The notes under the pieces were generated by a model. The model was not told where the DNA came from, did not search any database, and saw only the letters and a program-made list of their open reading frames with translations. 64,000 nucleotides of DNA from Paraburkholderia ginsengisoli NBRC 100965 (GTDB lineage: Bacteria > Pseudomonadota > Gammaproteobacteria > Burkholderiales > Burkholderiaceae): contig NZ_BBJF01000004.1 in the NCBI RefSeq assembly GCF_000739735.1, forward strand, positions 558,001 to 622,000, given 5' to 3'. Shown one piece after another: positions 17,849-26,094 of this stretch; positions within the stretch are counted from its first letter, which is position 1; every line of letters starts with the position of its first letter. Position numbers and translations under genes: made by a program.

Positions 17849-18757
17849 TCAGTGATCCTGAAGATTGGCGTACACCTGACTCACCCAGTCGGCGAACACG
17901 CGCACCTTCGTGCTGTAGCGCCGGCTCGGCGGATAGGCGAGATAAACCTGCAACGGCGCCGGCCGCCAGTCGGTGAGGATCGGCACGAGTTCGCCGCGTG
18001 CGATAGCTGGACGCACCATGAAATCGAGCGTATGCACGATGCCGAGGCTTGCCAGCGCGGTGGCCAGATGGGCATTGCTTTCGCTCACCAGCACCGTGTT
18101 GCGCACGCCGTCGAGCACGAGCGATTCGCCGTCCCGTGCAAAACGCAACGGCTGCGTGACGCCGCTGTTCGCGGAAAAATAGCCGACCACCGCGTGCGCG
18201 TCGTCGACGATCTGCTGCGGATGAAGCGGCGTGCCATGCGCGGCCAGATACGCGGGACTCGCACAGGTGGTCCAGCGCAGCGTGCCGATCGCGTGGGTCA
18301 CTAGCGCGGGGTCGTCGGCGGTGCTGCGTATCGCACAATCGATGTTCTCGGCAATCAGGTCGGCGGTGCGGTCCGTCACGCTCAACTGCACCTGAATGTC
18401 CGGATAACGCGCGCAAAACTCCGGCAGCGCGGGAATCAGAATGCCGCTCGCGGTCGAGCCGCCGCTGTCGACGCGCAACGCGCCGCGCGGATTCGCGCGG
18501 TCACGTCCCAGCGTCGCTTCGATATCGTCCAGCTCGGTGAGCAGCGGCCCGATGCGCTCATAGTAGGCGACACCGTCGGTGGTCACATTGACGCTGCGCG
18601 TGCTGCGCTCGAGCAGCTTCACGCCGAGGTGGTCCTCGAGCGATTTGACCCACTTGCTCACTGTCGCGTTGGGCATTTGTAGCGATTGCGCCGCGCGGCT
18701 GAAGCCGCCGGTTTCCACAACGCGCGCGAAGATGCGGATGGCTTGCAAATGATCCAT
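17849..18757 (-). CDS. LysR-family transcriptional regulator, divergent from SDR gene
   Basis: A 302-residue LysR protein of the CrgA/DmlR-like group: MDHLQAIRIFARVVETGGFSRAA, recognition helix MPNATVSKWVKSLE, and wing LLERSTRSVNVTTDG. It is divergent from a short-chain dehydrogenase gene across 132 bp of AT-rich DNA, the classic arrangement of a LysR regulator with its target. It converges with the GGDEF gene. The inducer is unknown. Confidence 0.87.
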   Translation of the reverse strand: MDHLQAIRIFARVVETGGFSRAAQSLQMPNATVSKWVKSLEDHLGVKLLERSTRSVNVTTDGVAYYERIGPLLTELDDIEATLGRDRANPRGALRVDSGGSTASGILIPALPEFCARYPDIQVQLSVTDRTADLIAENIDCAIRSTADDPALVTHAIGTLRWTTCASPAYLAAHGTPLHPQQIVDDAHAVVGYFSANSGVTQPLRFARDGESLVLDGVRNTVLVSESNAHLATALASLGIVHTLDFMVRPAIARGELVPILTDWRPAPLQVYLAYPPSRRYSTKVRVFADWVSQVYANLQDH

Positions 18758-18889
18758 GAGGTCCCGAGGTGCGAGTAATTATTCACAACAGTGGATAAAG
18801 AAACCATAGAATACCTATTTATCTCTGTGCGCGTGTGAAATAAGCTGTAGTTACTGGGTCGAACGACCTCACACACATCGGAGTCAACC

Positions 18890-19672
18890 ATGGATCAGTC
18901 CATTTTCTCGAACCTCCACGCCACCAAACACGCCGGCAAGATCGTGCTGGTCACCGGCGGCAGCAGCGGGATCGGCCTTGCAGCGGCCACGCGTTTCGCG
19001 CGGGAAGGCGCGAAGGTCTACATCACCGGCCGACGTCAGGCGGAACTCGACGAAGCGGTCGAGCGCATCGGGCACGGCGCGGTCGCGATTCGCGCGGACA
19101 TCTCGTCGGCCGCGGATCTGGACCGGATGTTCACCGCGGTTCGCGACGCCCATCAGCGGCTCGGTATCCTGTTCGCGAATGCGGGCGGCGGCGAGTTCAC
19201 GCCGCTGGGCGAAATCACCGAAGCGCAGTTCGACAAGTACTTCGACATCAACGTCAAAGGGACGCTGTTCACCGTGCAAAAAGCGTTGCCGTTGATGCCG
19301 AGTGGCAGCGCGATCGTGCTCACCGGTTCGGTCACCTCGATTCAGGGCGTGCCCGCGTTTGGCGTGTACGCGGCGACCAAGGCGGCGTTGCGTTCGTTCG
19401 CCCGCACCTGGGCTTCGGATCTGAAGGGCCGCGATATTCGTGTGAACGTGGTCGCGCCTGGCGTGGTGGTTACGCCCGCGTACAAGACCGAGTTGCACAT
19501 GACGGACGAACAGATCGACGCGTACCGGCAGCATGTCAGCGACACCACGCCGCTCGGCCGGGTCGGCGAACCCGACGAGATCGCGAAGGCCGTTTCGTTC
19601 CTCGCTTCCGACGACGCGAGCTACATCACGGGTATCGAGCTGTTCGTCGACGGCGGGATGGTGCAGGTGTAA
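18890..19672 (+). CDS. short-chain dehydrogenase/reductase
   Basis: A 260-residue classical SDR with TGGSSGIG near residues 22-29, NAG (FANAGGG) near 100, the catalytic Ser in LTGSVTS near 146, and the YAATK pair near 158-162. A short 16-residue N-terminal lead precedes the Rossmann fold. The start ATG 18890 follows GGAGTCAACC. It is probably controlled by the divergent LysR gene and is closed by a terminator 38 bp downstream. Related proteins are reported as quinone or aldehyde-reactive SDRs induced by redox-active compounds, but no substrate can be read here. Confidence 0.87.
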   Translation: MDQSIFSNLHATKHAGKIVLVTGGSSGIGLAAATRFAREGAKVYITGRRQAELDEAVERIGHGAVAIRADISSAADLDRMFTAVRDAHQRLGILFANAGGGEFTPLGEITEAQFDKYFDINVKGTLFTVQKALPLMPSGSAIVLTGSVTSIQGVPAFGVYAATKAALRSFARTWASDLKGRDIRVNVVAPGVVVTPAYKTELHMTDEQIDAYRQHVSDTTPLGRVGEPDEIAKAVSFLASDDASYITGIELFVDGGMVQV

Positions 19673-20006
19673 TCGCGGCAGTTACGCTTCAGTCGCGATG
19701 AGGTGCGAGAAGGCCGGTTGAAAAACCGGCCTTTTTTGCATGCGAAAGCGGGTGGCGTTTGAGCCCATGGGCAAGAACTACCTAATCGCGCAACGTGTGC
19801 GCAAGGCACGTGAAAATCGCGTACACGCGATGCACTTTTTCACGCACGCATAAGGTTTCCTTAAGGCAGTGTTGTTTAGATAGTCTGCGGGAGCGCGGGG
19901 ATAAGCCGGCACGCAGCAAGTTCGCAGAACATGCAACCCGGCCGACGGGAAGGCCGGGGACACCGGCCGGCATCGCGCGTATCGAAAACGGCGGAGAAAA
20001 ACAACG
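19673..20006. other. non-coding stretch: terminator, hairpin and probable promoter
   Basis: This 334-bp gap holds the SDR terminator (19710-19737), then AT-richer DNA with a compound inverted repeat (19810-19843: GTGAAAA and TTTTTCAC around a perfect TCGCGT-AC-ACGCGA stem) and a small repeat TAAGG-TTT-CCTTA (19851-19863). The second half probably carries the promoter and leader of the small gene at 20007. I see no further coding frame. Confidence 0.5.
19710..19737 (+). terminator. rho-independent terminator after SDR gene
   Basis: Arms AAGGCCGGTT (19710-19719) and AACCGGCCTT (19724-19733) enclose a GAAA tetraloop and are followed by a run of six Ts (19732-19737). A textbook intrinsic terminator for the preceding SDR gene. 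Confidence 0.92.
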
Positions 20007-20288
20007 ATGCCCAAAGAAGAAAAGCGCGGCCGTCGACGCGGCCTGCAGGCCGAAAAGGCGCTTTACAGATCGATTTACCTGATGGAGTTGGCGCGCGGCA
20101 GTTCGTACATTGCCAGCACACGAAGTCCGGCGACGCAACGCGCCGCGATTGCCGAGGTGTTCGACGAATTTCGCTCGCTGTACGGTCCCGACAAGCTGCT
20201 CATTTTTCGCGAACTGTTGGCGGAGAGTTTGCAGAAACGTGACTGTCTGTCGGCGGCGCAGGCCGTTTTGAGTTTCGAGCCGGGCTAG
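20007..20288 (+). CDS. small conserved-looking hypothetical protein
   Basis: A 93-residue protein I do not recognise. It is soluble with no signal peptide: a basic start (MPKEEKRGRRRGLQAEKA), then predicted amphipathic helices (LYRSIYLMELARG, QRAAIAEVFDEFRSLYG, LLIFRELLAESLQKR). The ATG follows GGAG at usable spacing and is preceded by a long leader with strong hairpins. It converges with the large Hsp70-family gene, leaving 121 bp. The helical, charged composition would suit a small regulator or partner protein, but that is a guess. Confidence 0.55.
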   Translation: MPKEEKRGRRRGLQAEKALYRSIYLMELARGSSYIASTRSPATQRAAIAEVFDEFRSLYGPDKLLIFRELLAESLQKRDCLSAAQAVLSFEPG

Positions 20289-20409
20289 TCGAAGCGACAA
20301 GTTAGAGTTCGCTTCGACGCGGCGCTGAAGCGACGTGAACGGCAAAGCGAAAGAACGGGCTGCGACTCACGTCGGAGTACTCACCTCAACTCTTCAGCTC
20401 GCGATCAAC

Positions 20410-23373
20410 TCAACTCGCAATCAACTTCAGCCCTACCGGCAACGACTCGCCGAACACGCGGCCTTCGTCGGCGTTATCGAGTTCCACGCTCTCGCTCACC
20501 ATCGTGATCCACGTGCGCGGCGCATTGAGCGCCTCGAGCCGGCGCACGACGGTGTGGCGCAAATCCTCGGGCAGGTCGCGCGAACGGTCGCCGGTCATGC
20601 GCGCGATCTGCACGGCGGCGAACGCGGCAGGGTCGACCTTCTTCCAGTCGAGCCCGAGGATCGTGGTCAGCCATTGTCCCGCGACCTCCGGCGGCACGAC
20701 ACTGTGCGCGCTGCCGTAGAACGGCCGCCGCGCGCCGATGCGGCCGACCGCCCACCAGCCCTGATGATTTTCCGCGGGCTTTTTCAGCCGCGTCAGAATT
20801 GACTCGCCGAGTTCGATCTTGCGTTCGAGCGGAATCCGTTCGAGCGACGCGCTCAGTCGAACCATATCGGCAATGCCCGTTTTCGCGACGTCGAAGGGCA
20901 GCTTGTGACGCGACTGCGCGGCCGTTTGCAGATACGCCATCGCGTCGAGCACGCGCAGTTGCGCGCTCTCGTCGAGACCGCCTGCGGCGCGCCGCCAGAG
21001 CGTCCACCATTCCGACCAGACCTGGCTGTCGTTGACGTATTGAATGCCGTCGTCGAACAGCGACCACAGCTGTTCGACGCGCCACTCGTCGAGCGGATAG
21101 CCGAAACCCGGCCGCACGCAATAGCCGGCCAGATTCAGCCAGAGCCGTTCGTGATCGGCGGAGCGCCGCCGACGCCGCGCACGTTCCCACAGCGCGCCGA
21201 ACAGTTCGCGCAGCAACGCGCTGTTCCAGTTGTCGCGCGGGCCCAGCAGTTGTTCGAGGTGCGCGCGCAGCCGTTTGACTTCTTTCGGGTCGACCTTTTG
21301 CGCGCGCGAGCCGAAGCAGCGGTCGATCTGTTCGAGCGCGCTGTCGAGTGACGGGTGGCGAGCCGGTGTGGAGTCGGCGGAGAGATCCGTCTGCGCGTTC
21401 TCGCCGCGCAACTGGAATTCGAGCAGCCAGCGTTGCGCCGGGTCGTCGAGTTCGATGCAATGCACGTCGAGCGTGCCCACTTCGGTGAGCGACGTCGCGA
21501 TCCGCACCAGCGTTTCGTGCGTCTTGCGCGCGCCGCGCGGGTCGACGACGGTGGCGATCGGCGGCAGGCGCACGAAGTCGCCGCTCGCGAGATCGATCAA
21601 CTCGCCGGCCTGATAAACCGAGTCCGCGCTCGACGACACCAGGTGAAAGCGCACCGGATGTCCGAGGCGCAGCGCGAACGTGCGATCGGCGATCAGAATC
21701 TCGTGGCCTTCCTCGGTGCCGCGCGGCAACAGACAGATGCCGCGTGGCGCCGCTTCATCGTCGGACTTCGGGTCGGCGGTTTCGTCGAGTACGAGGAAGT
21801 AGCTGCGCGGCGAGCCGCCGCCGATTTTCGGCGCATGCCCCGCGCGCGCCAGCGAATAGGCGACCGCGCCGCGCGCGACGGCCACGTCGGGGTTGTCGTT
21901 GTGCAGCACGTTCAGCGGTGCGCCGCGCCACGTGCCGAGGGTATTCGCGAGACGTCGCGTGAGCGCTTCGGCGCGGAACACGCCGCCGTTGAGCAACAAC
22001 GTGTCGGGGACGGGGAGGGCGTCGGCGTTGTCTTCGCTGGCGCCGGTGGTGCTGCGTGTGCCGGACGCGTCGATTGAAACGGAAGGGCCGCCGCTGACGT
22101 CTGACACACCGCTCTCACCGTCGGCCGTTCCGCCCAACGCTTTGCGCGACTGCGCCGCGAAGCGGCTCAGAAACGCCGCGATATGTCGCGTGACCGCCGC
22201 ATCGGTCGCGTACGGCAGGCCGAATTCGACGATTGCGCCGCGCGGCCGGCCGGGCCGTTCGTGCGACGCCACCGCCGGAAAGAAGCCATCGACGATGACC
22301 CGCTCGACCTCGTCGCGCGTGACCTGCGCGGTGCGGGCGCCGCCGATCAGCTTCGAGCCCGCGCCGAGCAGCGTGATCGACGCCGAGTCGGGCGCCTGCG
22401 GGCCGAGCAGTTGTTCTTTCGCGCCGCGGCAGCGCTCGACCAGTTGCGACAGGCTCGCCGCCGATAAGCGCTGACGCGGCGTGCCCGCATCGCCACCCGG
22501 CAGCCGGGCTTCGACCAGATGCGCCAGCGCAAGATCCATGTTGTCGCCGCCGAGCATCAGATGATTGCCCACGCCGATGCGCGTCAGTTGCGGCTCGCCG
22601 TCCTGCATGCTCACTTCAATCAACGTGAGGTCGGTGGTGCCGCCGCCCACGTCGCAGATCAGCACGAGACGCGTGTGCGCGAGTTCGCTCACGAGCCGCT
22701 CGCGGTGGTGGAACAGCCAGTCGTAGAACGCCGCTTGCGGTTCTTCCAGCAGCCGCAGTGCGGGCAGGCCGGCGCGACGCGCCGCTTCGACGGTCAGCGC
22801 GCGCGCGCCTTCGTCGAACGATGCCGGCACCGTGAGCACCACGTCCTGCTGTTCGAGCGGCGCGTCGGGAAAGCGCTGATTCCACGCGGCGCGCACGTGC
22901 GCGAGATAGCCCGCGCTCGCGTCGACGGGCGAGACTTTGCGGACATCGTCGGCGGCGCCCCACGGCAGGATCGGCGCCACGCGGTCGACCGAGGCGTGCG
23001 AAAGCCAACTCTTCGCGCTTGCAACTAACCGTCCGGGCACCTGAGCGCCAAGCGAGCGCGCAAGGCGGCCGAGCACGACCGGCTGCGAGTCATCGGCGCA
23101 GCCAGCAGCGGCAGCATGAGCGCCAGAGCCCGCGCGAACCTCTCCGGACCACGGCAAACGCAGATCGCCCGCGCTCAGTTCGCCCTCGGCCGCGTGATAA
23201 CGCACCGAGGGTAGCAGCGGCTGCGCGGCGACCTGGCCGGGACTCACCAGCTGCTCGATCTCGAACACGCGGATCGGCTGGGACCCGTCCTGCGCCCCGG
23301 CCTCCGCGTAGGCGAGCACCGTGTTGCTGGTGCCGAGGTCGATGCCGACGCTGTAGCGCTTCATCCCGGTCAT
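20410..23373 (-). CDS. large Hsp70-family protein with DUF3731-like C-terminus
   Basis: A 987-residue DnaK-like ATPase. The phosphate-1 loop is SVGIDLGTSNTVLAYAE near the start, with TVPASFDEGAR and EEPQAAFYDW near 180-215 and the phosphate-2 loop CDVGGGTTDLTLIEV near 240. The adenosine segment LLNGGVFRAEAL lies near 455. Beyond about residue 640 there is no ordinary substrate-binding domain; instead comes a long helical region (LYRSIYL-unrelated, GPRDNWNSALLRELFGALWERARRR) matching the DUF3731 extension of atypical Hsp70s. It follows the other Hsp70 gene by 9 bp. The start MTGMKRYSV leaves a choice of two ATGs. The client protein and role are unknown. Confidence 0.82.
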   Translation of the reverse strand: MTGMKRYSVGIDLGTSNTVLAYAEAGAQDGSQPIRVFEIEQLVSPGQVAAQPLLPSVRYHAAEGELSAGDLRLPWSGEVRAGSGAHAAAAGCADDSQPVVLGRLARSLGAQVPGRLVASAKSWLSHASVDRVAPILPWGAADDVRKVSPVDASAGYLAHVRAAWNQRFPDAPLEQQDVVLTVPASFDEGARALTVEAARRAGLPALRLLEEPQAAFYDWLFHHRERLVSELAHTRLVLICDVGGGTTDLTLIEVSMQDGEPQLTRIGVGNHLMLGGDNMDLALAHLVEARLPGGDAGTPRQRLSAASLSQLVERCRGAKEQLLGPQAPDSASITLLGAGSKLIGGARTAQVTRDEVERVIVDGFFPAVASHERPGRPRGAIVEFGLPYATDAAVTRHIAAFLSRFAAQSRKALGGTADGESGVSDVSGGPSVSIDASGTRSTTGASEDNADALPVPDTLLLNGGVFRAEALTRRLANTLGTWRGAPLNVLHNDNPDVAVARGAVAYSLARAGHAPKIGGGSPRSYFLVLDETADPKSDDEAAPRGICLLPRGTEEGHEILIADRTFALRLGHPVRFHLVSSSADSVYQAGELIDLASGDFVRLPPIATVVDPRGARKTHETLVRIATSLTEVGTLDVHCIELDDPAQRWLLEFQLRGENAQTDLSADSTPARHPSLDSALEQIDRCFGSRAQKVDPKEVKRLRAHLEQLLGPRDNWNSALLRELFGALWERARRRRRSADHERLWLNLAGYCVRPGFGYPLDEWRVEQLWSLFDDGIQYVNDSQVWSEWWTLWRRAAGGLDESAQLRVLDAMAYLQTAAQSRHKLPFDVAKTGIADMVRLSASLERIPLERKIELGESILTRLKKPAENHQGWWAVGRIGARRPFYGSAHSVVPPEVAGQWLTTILGLDWKKVDPAAFAAVQIARMTGDRSRDLPEDLRHTVVRRLEALNAPRTWITMVSESVELDNADEGRVFGESLPVGLKLIAS

Positions 23374-23382
23374 GCGGATGCG

Positions 23383-25230
23383 TTACGCGGACACGTTGCC
23401 GCGCACGTCGAACTCGACTTTCCAGCGCTCGTCGGAGCCGCGCGGCATCGCTTCGAGTTCGAGCGTGCCCGCTTCCGTGACGCGCGCATGCAGCTTCACC
23501 GGCACGACCTCGCCGGCGGTGCGGCCGGAGGCGGGCAGCGTCGCCTGAATTTCGTCGAGCTCCTGCAGTTCCTCCGGGCCCCAGAAGTCGAGCAGCGTGC
23601 CGACCTGATCCTGACGACGCACCGACGATCCGAAGAAGCGGAAATGCACCGGCTCGCCGACCACGAGGCCGAACTCCTGCGCGGGCAACTCGGCGTCAGT
23701 GCCTTCCTCCATGCCGAACGGCGCGACGCACAGCGCCTGCACCGGCGGTTCGAGGCCAGGCACGGCCGGCATCGCCGATTCGATCGCGATGTAGTACGCA
23801 CGCGCGGTGCCGCCGCGAATCCGCACGCCCTGGCCGCGTCGCACGTAGCCGTAATAGGCCGCGCCGCGCGCGACCGCGAGATCGAGGTCCGCGCCTTCGA
23901 GCAGGCGCGCCGGCGCCGCGCCTTCCGCGGTGAGCCAGTTGTTGAGCGTGCCCATGATGCGCTCGACCAGCAGCGGCGACTTGAACACGCCACCGTTGAA
24001 CAGCACGGCAGTCGGGTGCAGGAAACTCGCGCCCTGCGCGGCGGTAGTGTTCAGACCTTCGAGTTCGGCGAGCGCGCCGACCTGACGGCCGAGGAACGCC
24101 GCCAGATGCCGCGTGATGCCCGCGTCCTGCGCGTACGGCAGACCGAGTTGCGTCAGACCGACGCGCGCACGGCTCACCGGGCGCGCGGCACTGTCCACTT
24201 GCGGGAAGAAGCCGTCGAGAATCGTCTGCGTCAGTTCCGCACGCGTGAGTTCGGTGCGGATCGAACCGCCGATCAGCTTCGAGCCGCGACTCGGCACGAC
24301 GAGCGGCACGGTGTCGGTGGCGGGGTCGCTGAGCAGCGTTTCCTTGGCCGAGCGGCACGCGTAGGTGAGGGCGCGCAGTTGCCACGCGTCGGCCTGGGTG
24401 CCTTGCGCGGCCAGCTTGCGCGCGACCACGTGCGCGAGCGCCAGGTCCATGTTGTCGCCGCCGAGCAGGATGTGTTCGCCGACCGCGACGCGATGCAGTT
24501 CGAGATTGCCTTCGCGTTCGATCACCGCGATCAACGACAGGTCGGTCGTGCCGCCGCCCACGTCGACCACGAGGATGATGTCGCCGACCTTGACCTGCTT
24601 GCGCCAGCCGCCCGCGCTCTTCTGGATCCAGCTGTACAGCGCCGCCTGCGGTTCTTCGAGCAGCGTCATGCGGCCGTAGCCGGCGCCCTCGGCGGCTTCC
24701 GCGGTGAGTTCACGCGCGGCCGGATCGAACGACGCGGGGATCGTCACCGTGATGTCCTGCTCGCTGAACGGCGCGTCCGGATGCGCGTGGTCCCACGCTT
24801 CGCGCAGGTGCGTCAGGTAGCGCACCGAGCTTTCGAGCGGCGACACGCGCGCGACTTCGGGCGGCGCATCGTTGGGCAGAATCGCCGCGCGGCGATCGAC
24901 GCCCGGATGGCACAGCCAGCTTTTCGCGCTCGACACCAGCCGGATCGGCGTGGCGGCTCCCCGGCTGCGGGCGAACTCGCCGACCGCGAACTCGCGCTGA
25001 CCGGTCCACGGCAGATAGAGATCGCCGGAGGCCAGTTCGTCGGGATGCGGCAGGTAAAGGAAGGAGGGCAGCAGATCGAGATTGTCGATCGCGCCGGGGC
25101 CGGTCAGTTGTGCGATCGGCAGCACGCCCTGGGCGGTTTTTTCGCCGTCGCTCGCGCTTGTGTCCACATAGGACAGCGCGCAATGCGTCGTGCCGAGGTC
25201 GATCCCGATCGAATAGCGTGCGTCGCTCAC
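23383..25230 (-). CDS. atypical Hsp70-family protein
   Basis: A 615-residue Hsp70-like ATPase: phosphate-1 loop SIGIDLGTTHCALSYVD near residue 7, TVTIPASFDPAAR near 165, phosphate-2 loop VVDVGGGTTDLSLIAV near 220, and adenosine motif VLFNGGVFKSPLLVER near 420. The C-terminal 120 residues form a shortened beta-domain and lack a DnaK-type lid. It starts with GTG at 25230, overlapping the DUF2760 stop by 4 bp, and is followed after 9 bp by the second Hsp70, so translation of all three is probably coupled. It is not DnaK or HscA, which have dnaJ or isc neighbours. Confidence 0.85.
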   Translation of the reverse strand: MSDARYSIGIDLGTTHCALSYVDTSASDGEKTAQGVLPIAQLTGPGAIDNLDLLPSFLYLPHPDELASGDLYLPWTGQREFAVGEFARSRGAATPIRLVSSAKSWLCHPGVDRRAAILPNDAPPEVARVSPLESSVRYLTHLREAWDHAHPDAPFSEQDITVTIPASFDPAARELTAEAAEGAGYGRMTLLEEPQAALYSWIQKSAGGWRKQVKVGDIILVVDVGGGTTDLSLIAVIEREGNLELHRVAVGEHILLGGDNMDLALAHVVARKLAAQGTQADAWQLRALTYACRSAKETLLSDPATDTVPLVVPSRGSKLIGGSIRTELTRAELTQTILDGFFPQVDSAARPVSRARVGLTQLGLPYAQDAGITRHLAAFLGRQVGALAELEGLNTTAAQGASFLHPTAVLFNGGVFKSPLLVERIMGTLNNWLTAEGAAPARLLEGADLDLAVARGAAYYGYVRRGQGVRIRGGTARAYYIAIESAMPAVPGLEPPVQALCVAPFGMEEGTDAELPAQEFGLVVGEPVHFRFFGSSVRRQDQVGTLLDFWGPEELQELDEIQATLPASGRTAGEVVPVKLHARVTEAGTLELEAMPRGSDERWKVEFDVRGNVSA

Positions 25231-25799
25231 AGTTCCACCTCCGCCGGGGCGATGACCTTCGCGTTGTGGCTGTCCGCGAGCTTCGGCAGACGGACTTCGT
25301 CGACGCGCCAGCCGCGATGGCTGATGCTGCCGCTAAACGGCGCTTTGCCGACGACGTTGCCGGTCAGGCGAATCGCGCTTGCGTCGAAACCTTCCGCAAG
25401 CGTCACGCGCGCGCCTTCGGCTTCGTCGCGTACCGGGCGGATCGTGAAGTGCTCGCGCAGCGTCGTGCGGCAGCCATCGTGCACGAGACGCGCGGCGGCG
25501 CCGATGTCGGCGTCGCTGTAGTTCTTGATGTCCTCTTCGACGAAGTCGATGAAGCGCGCGTCGCGTTGCAACAGGCCGAGCAGCTGCAGTGCGGCGTCGG
25601 CTGTGGCTTCTTTCAGCGTGGGCGCGGGTTGCGGTGCGGGCGCCGGGGCCGGTGTGGGGGCCGGCGCGGTTGCGCCCGCGCTGGCGCCTTTACGCAGACG
25701 CATCACGTTGGCGGCGAATTCGCCATCGCCGAGAATGCTGAAAAACGTGCCGACGGCAAGTGAAATCCTGCCGAGGAAGGATGGGTTCGAATCGGTCAT
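25227..25799 (-). CDS. DUF2760-family protein
   Basis: A 190-residue protein with a short hydrophobic N-terminal stretch (FLGRISLAVGTFFSIL), a Pro/Ala-rich linker (about residues 42-62), and a conserved domain of about 130 residues (ALQLLGLLQRDARFIDFVEEDI, GAAARLVHDGCRTTLREHF, SGSISHRGWRVDEVRLP) that matches the DUF2760 family found beside Hsp70 homologues. It heads the three-gene operon, with AGGAG before its ATG, and its stop overlaps the next GTG. No biochemical role is known. Position and co-conservation suggest a partner or co-chaperone-like factor for the two Hsp70 proteins (inference). Confidence 0.78.
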   Translation of the reverse strand: MTDSNPSFLGRISLAVGTFFSILGDGEFAANVMRLRKGASAGATAPAPTPAPAPAPQPAPTLKEATADAALQLLGLLQRDARFIDFVEEDIKNYSDADIGAAARLVHDGCRTTLREHFTIRPVRDEAEGARVTLAEGFDASAIRLTGNVVGKAPFSGSISHRGWRVDEVRLPKLADSHNAKVIAPAEVEL

Positions 25800-26094
25800 A
25801 AATGCTCCTGAGGGGCTCTGTTAAAGGACGAGCTGTCCTGGCTGCGCCGCACCTGACGGGCCGCGCGGCCTTGCTGGGCAAGGTCGGGCCGCCGTCGTGC
25901 GTGTTTGCGAAGGCCGCGGCGGAGCCTGCCGCCGACGCGGGATTCATCGGACATTGCGGCGCGGACGACGCGCGCAAAACCCGTATTTTGCCTTGCAGCG
26001 CGCCCGAAGCGCGCAAAGGCGGCCATTCTAGCGGGCAATCGGGCGAGATTGGCGGGTTGTCGGGGGAGGCGAGAGGATTCATCCTCGCGCGGTC

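Noticed and set aside
18758..18889. A specific LysR box between the LysR and SDR genes
   Set aside because: Many T-N11-A matches exist in this AT-rich gap; none forms a palindrome clear enough to prefer.
23488..25521. Long open frame on the + strand opposite the Hsp70/DUF2760 genes
   Set aside because: It is a mirror of the GC-rich codon pattern of the real minus-strand genes; the translation is Arg/His/Ala-rich with no domain, while the opposite strand encodes clear Hsp70 motifs.
25800..26094. Small + strand frame between the recombinase and DUF2760 genes
   Set aside because: No ribosome site, no recognisable domain, and it runs into the recombinase coding region on the other strand; treated as plain intergenic DNA.
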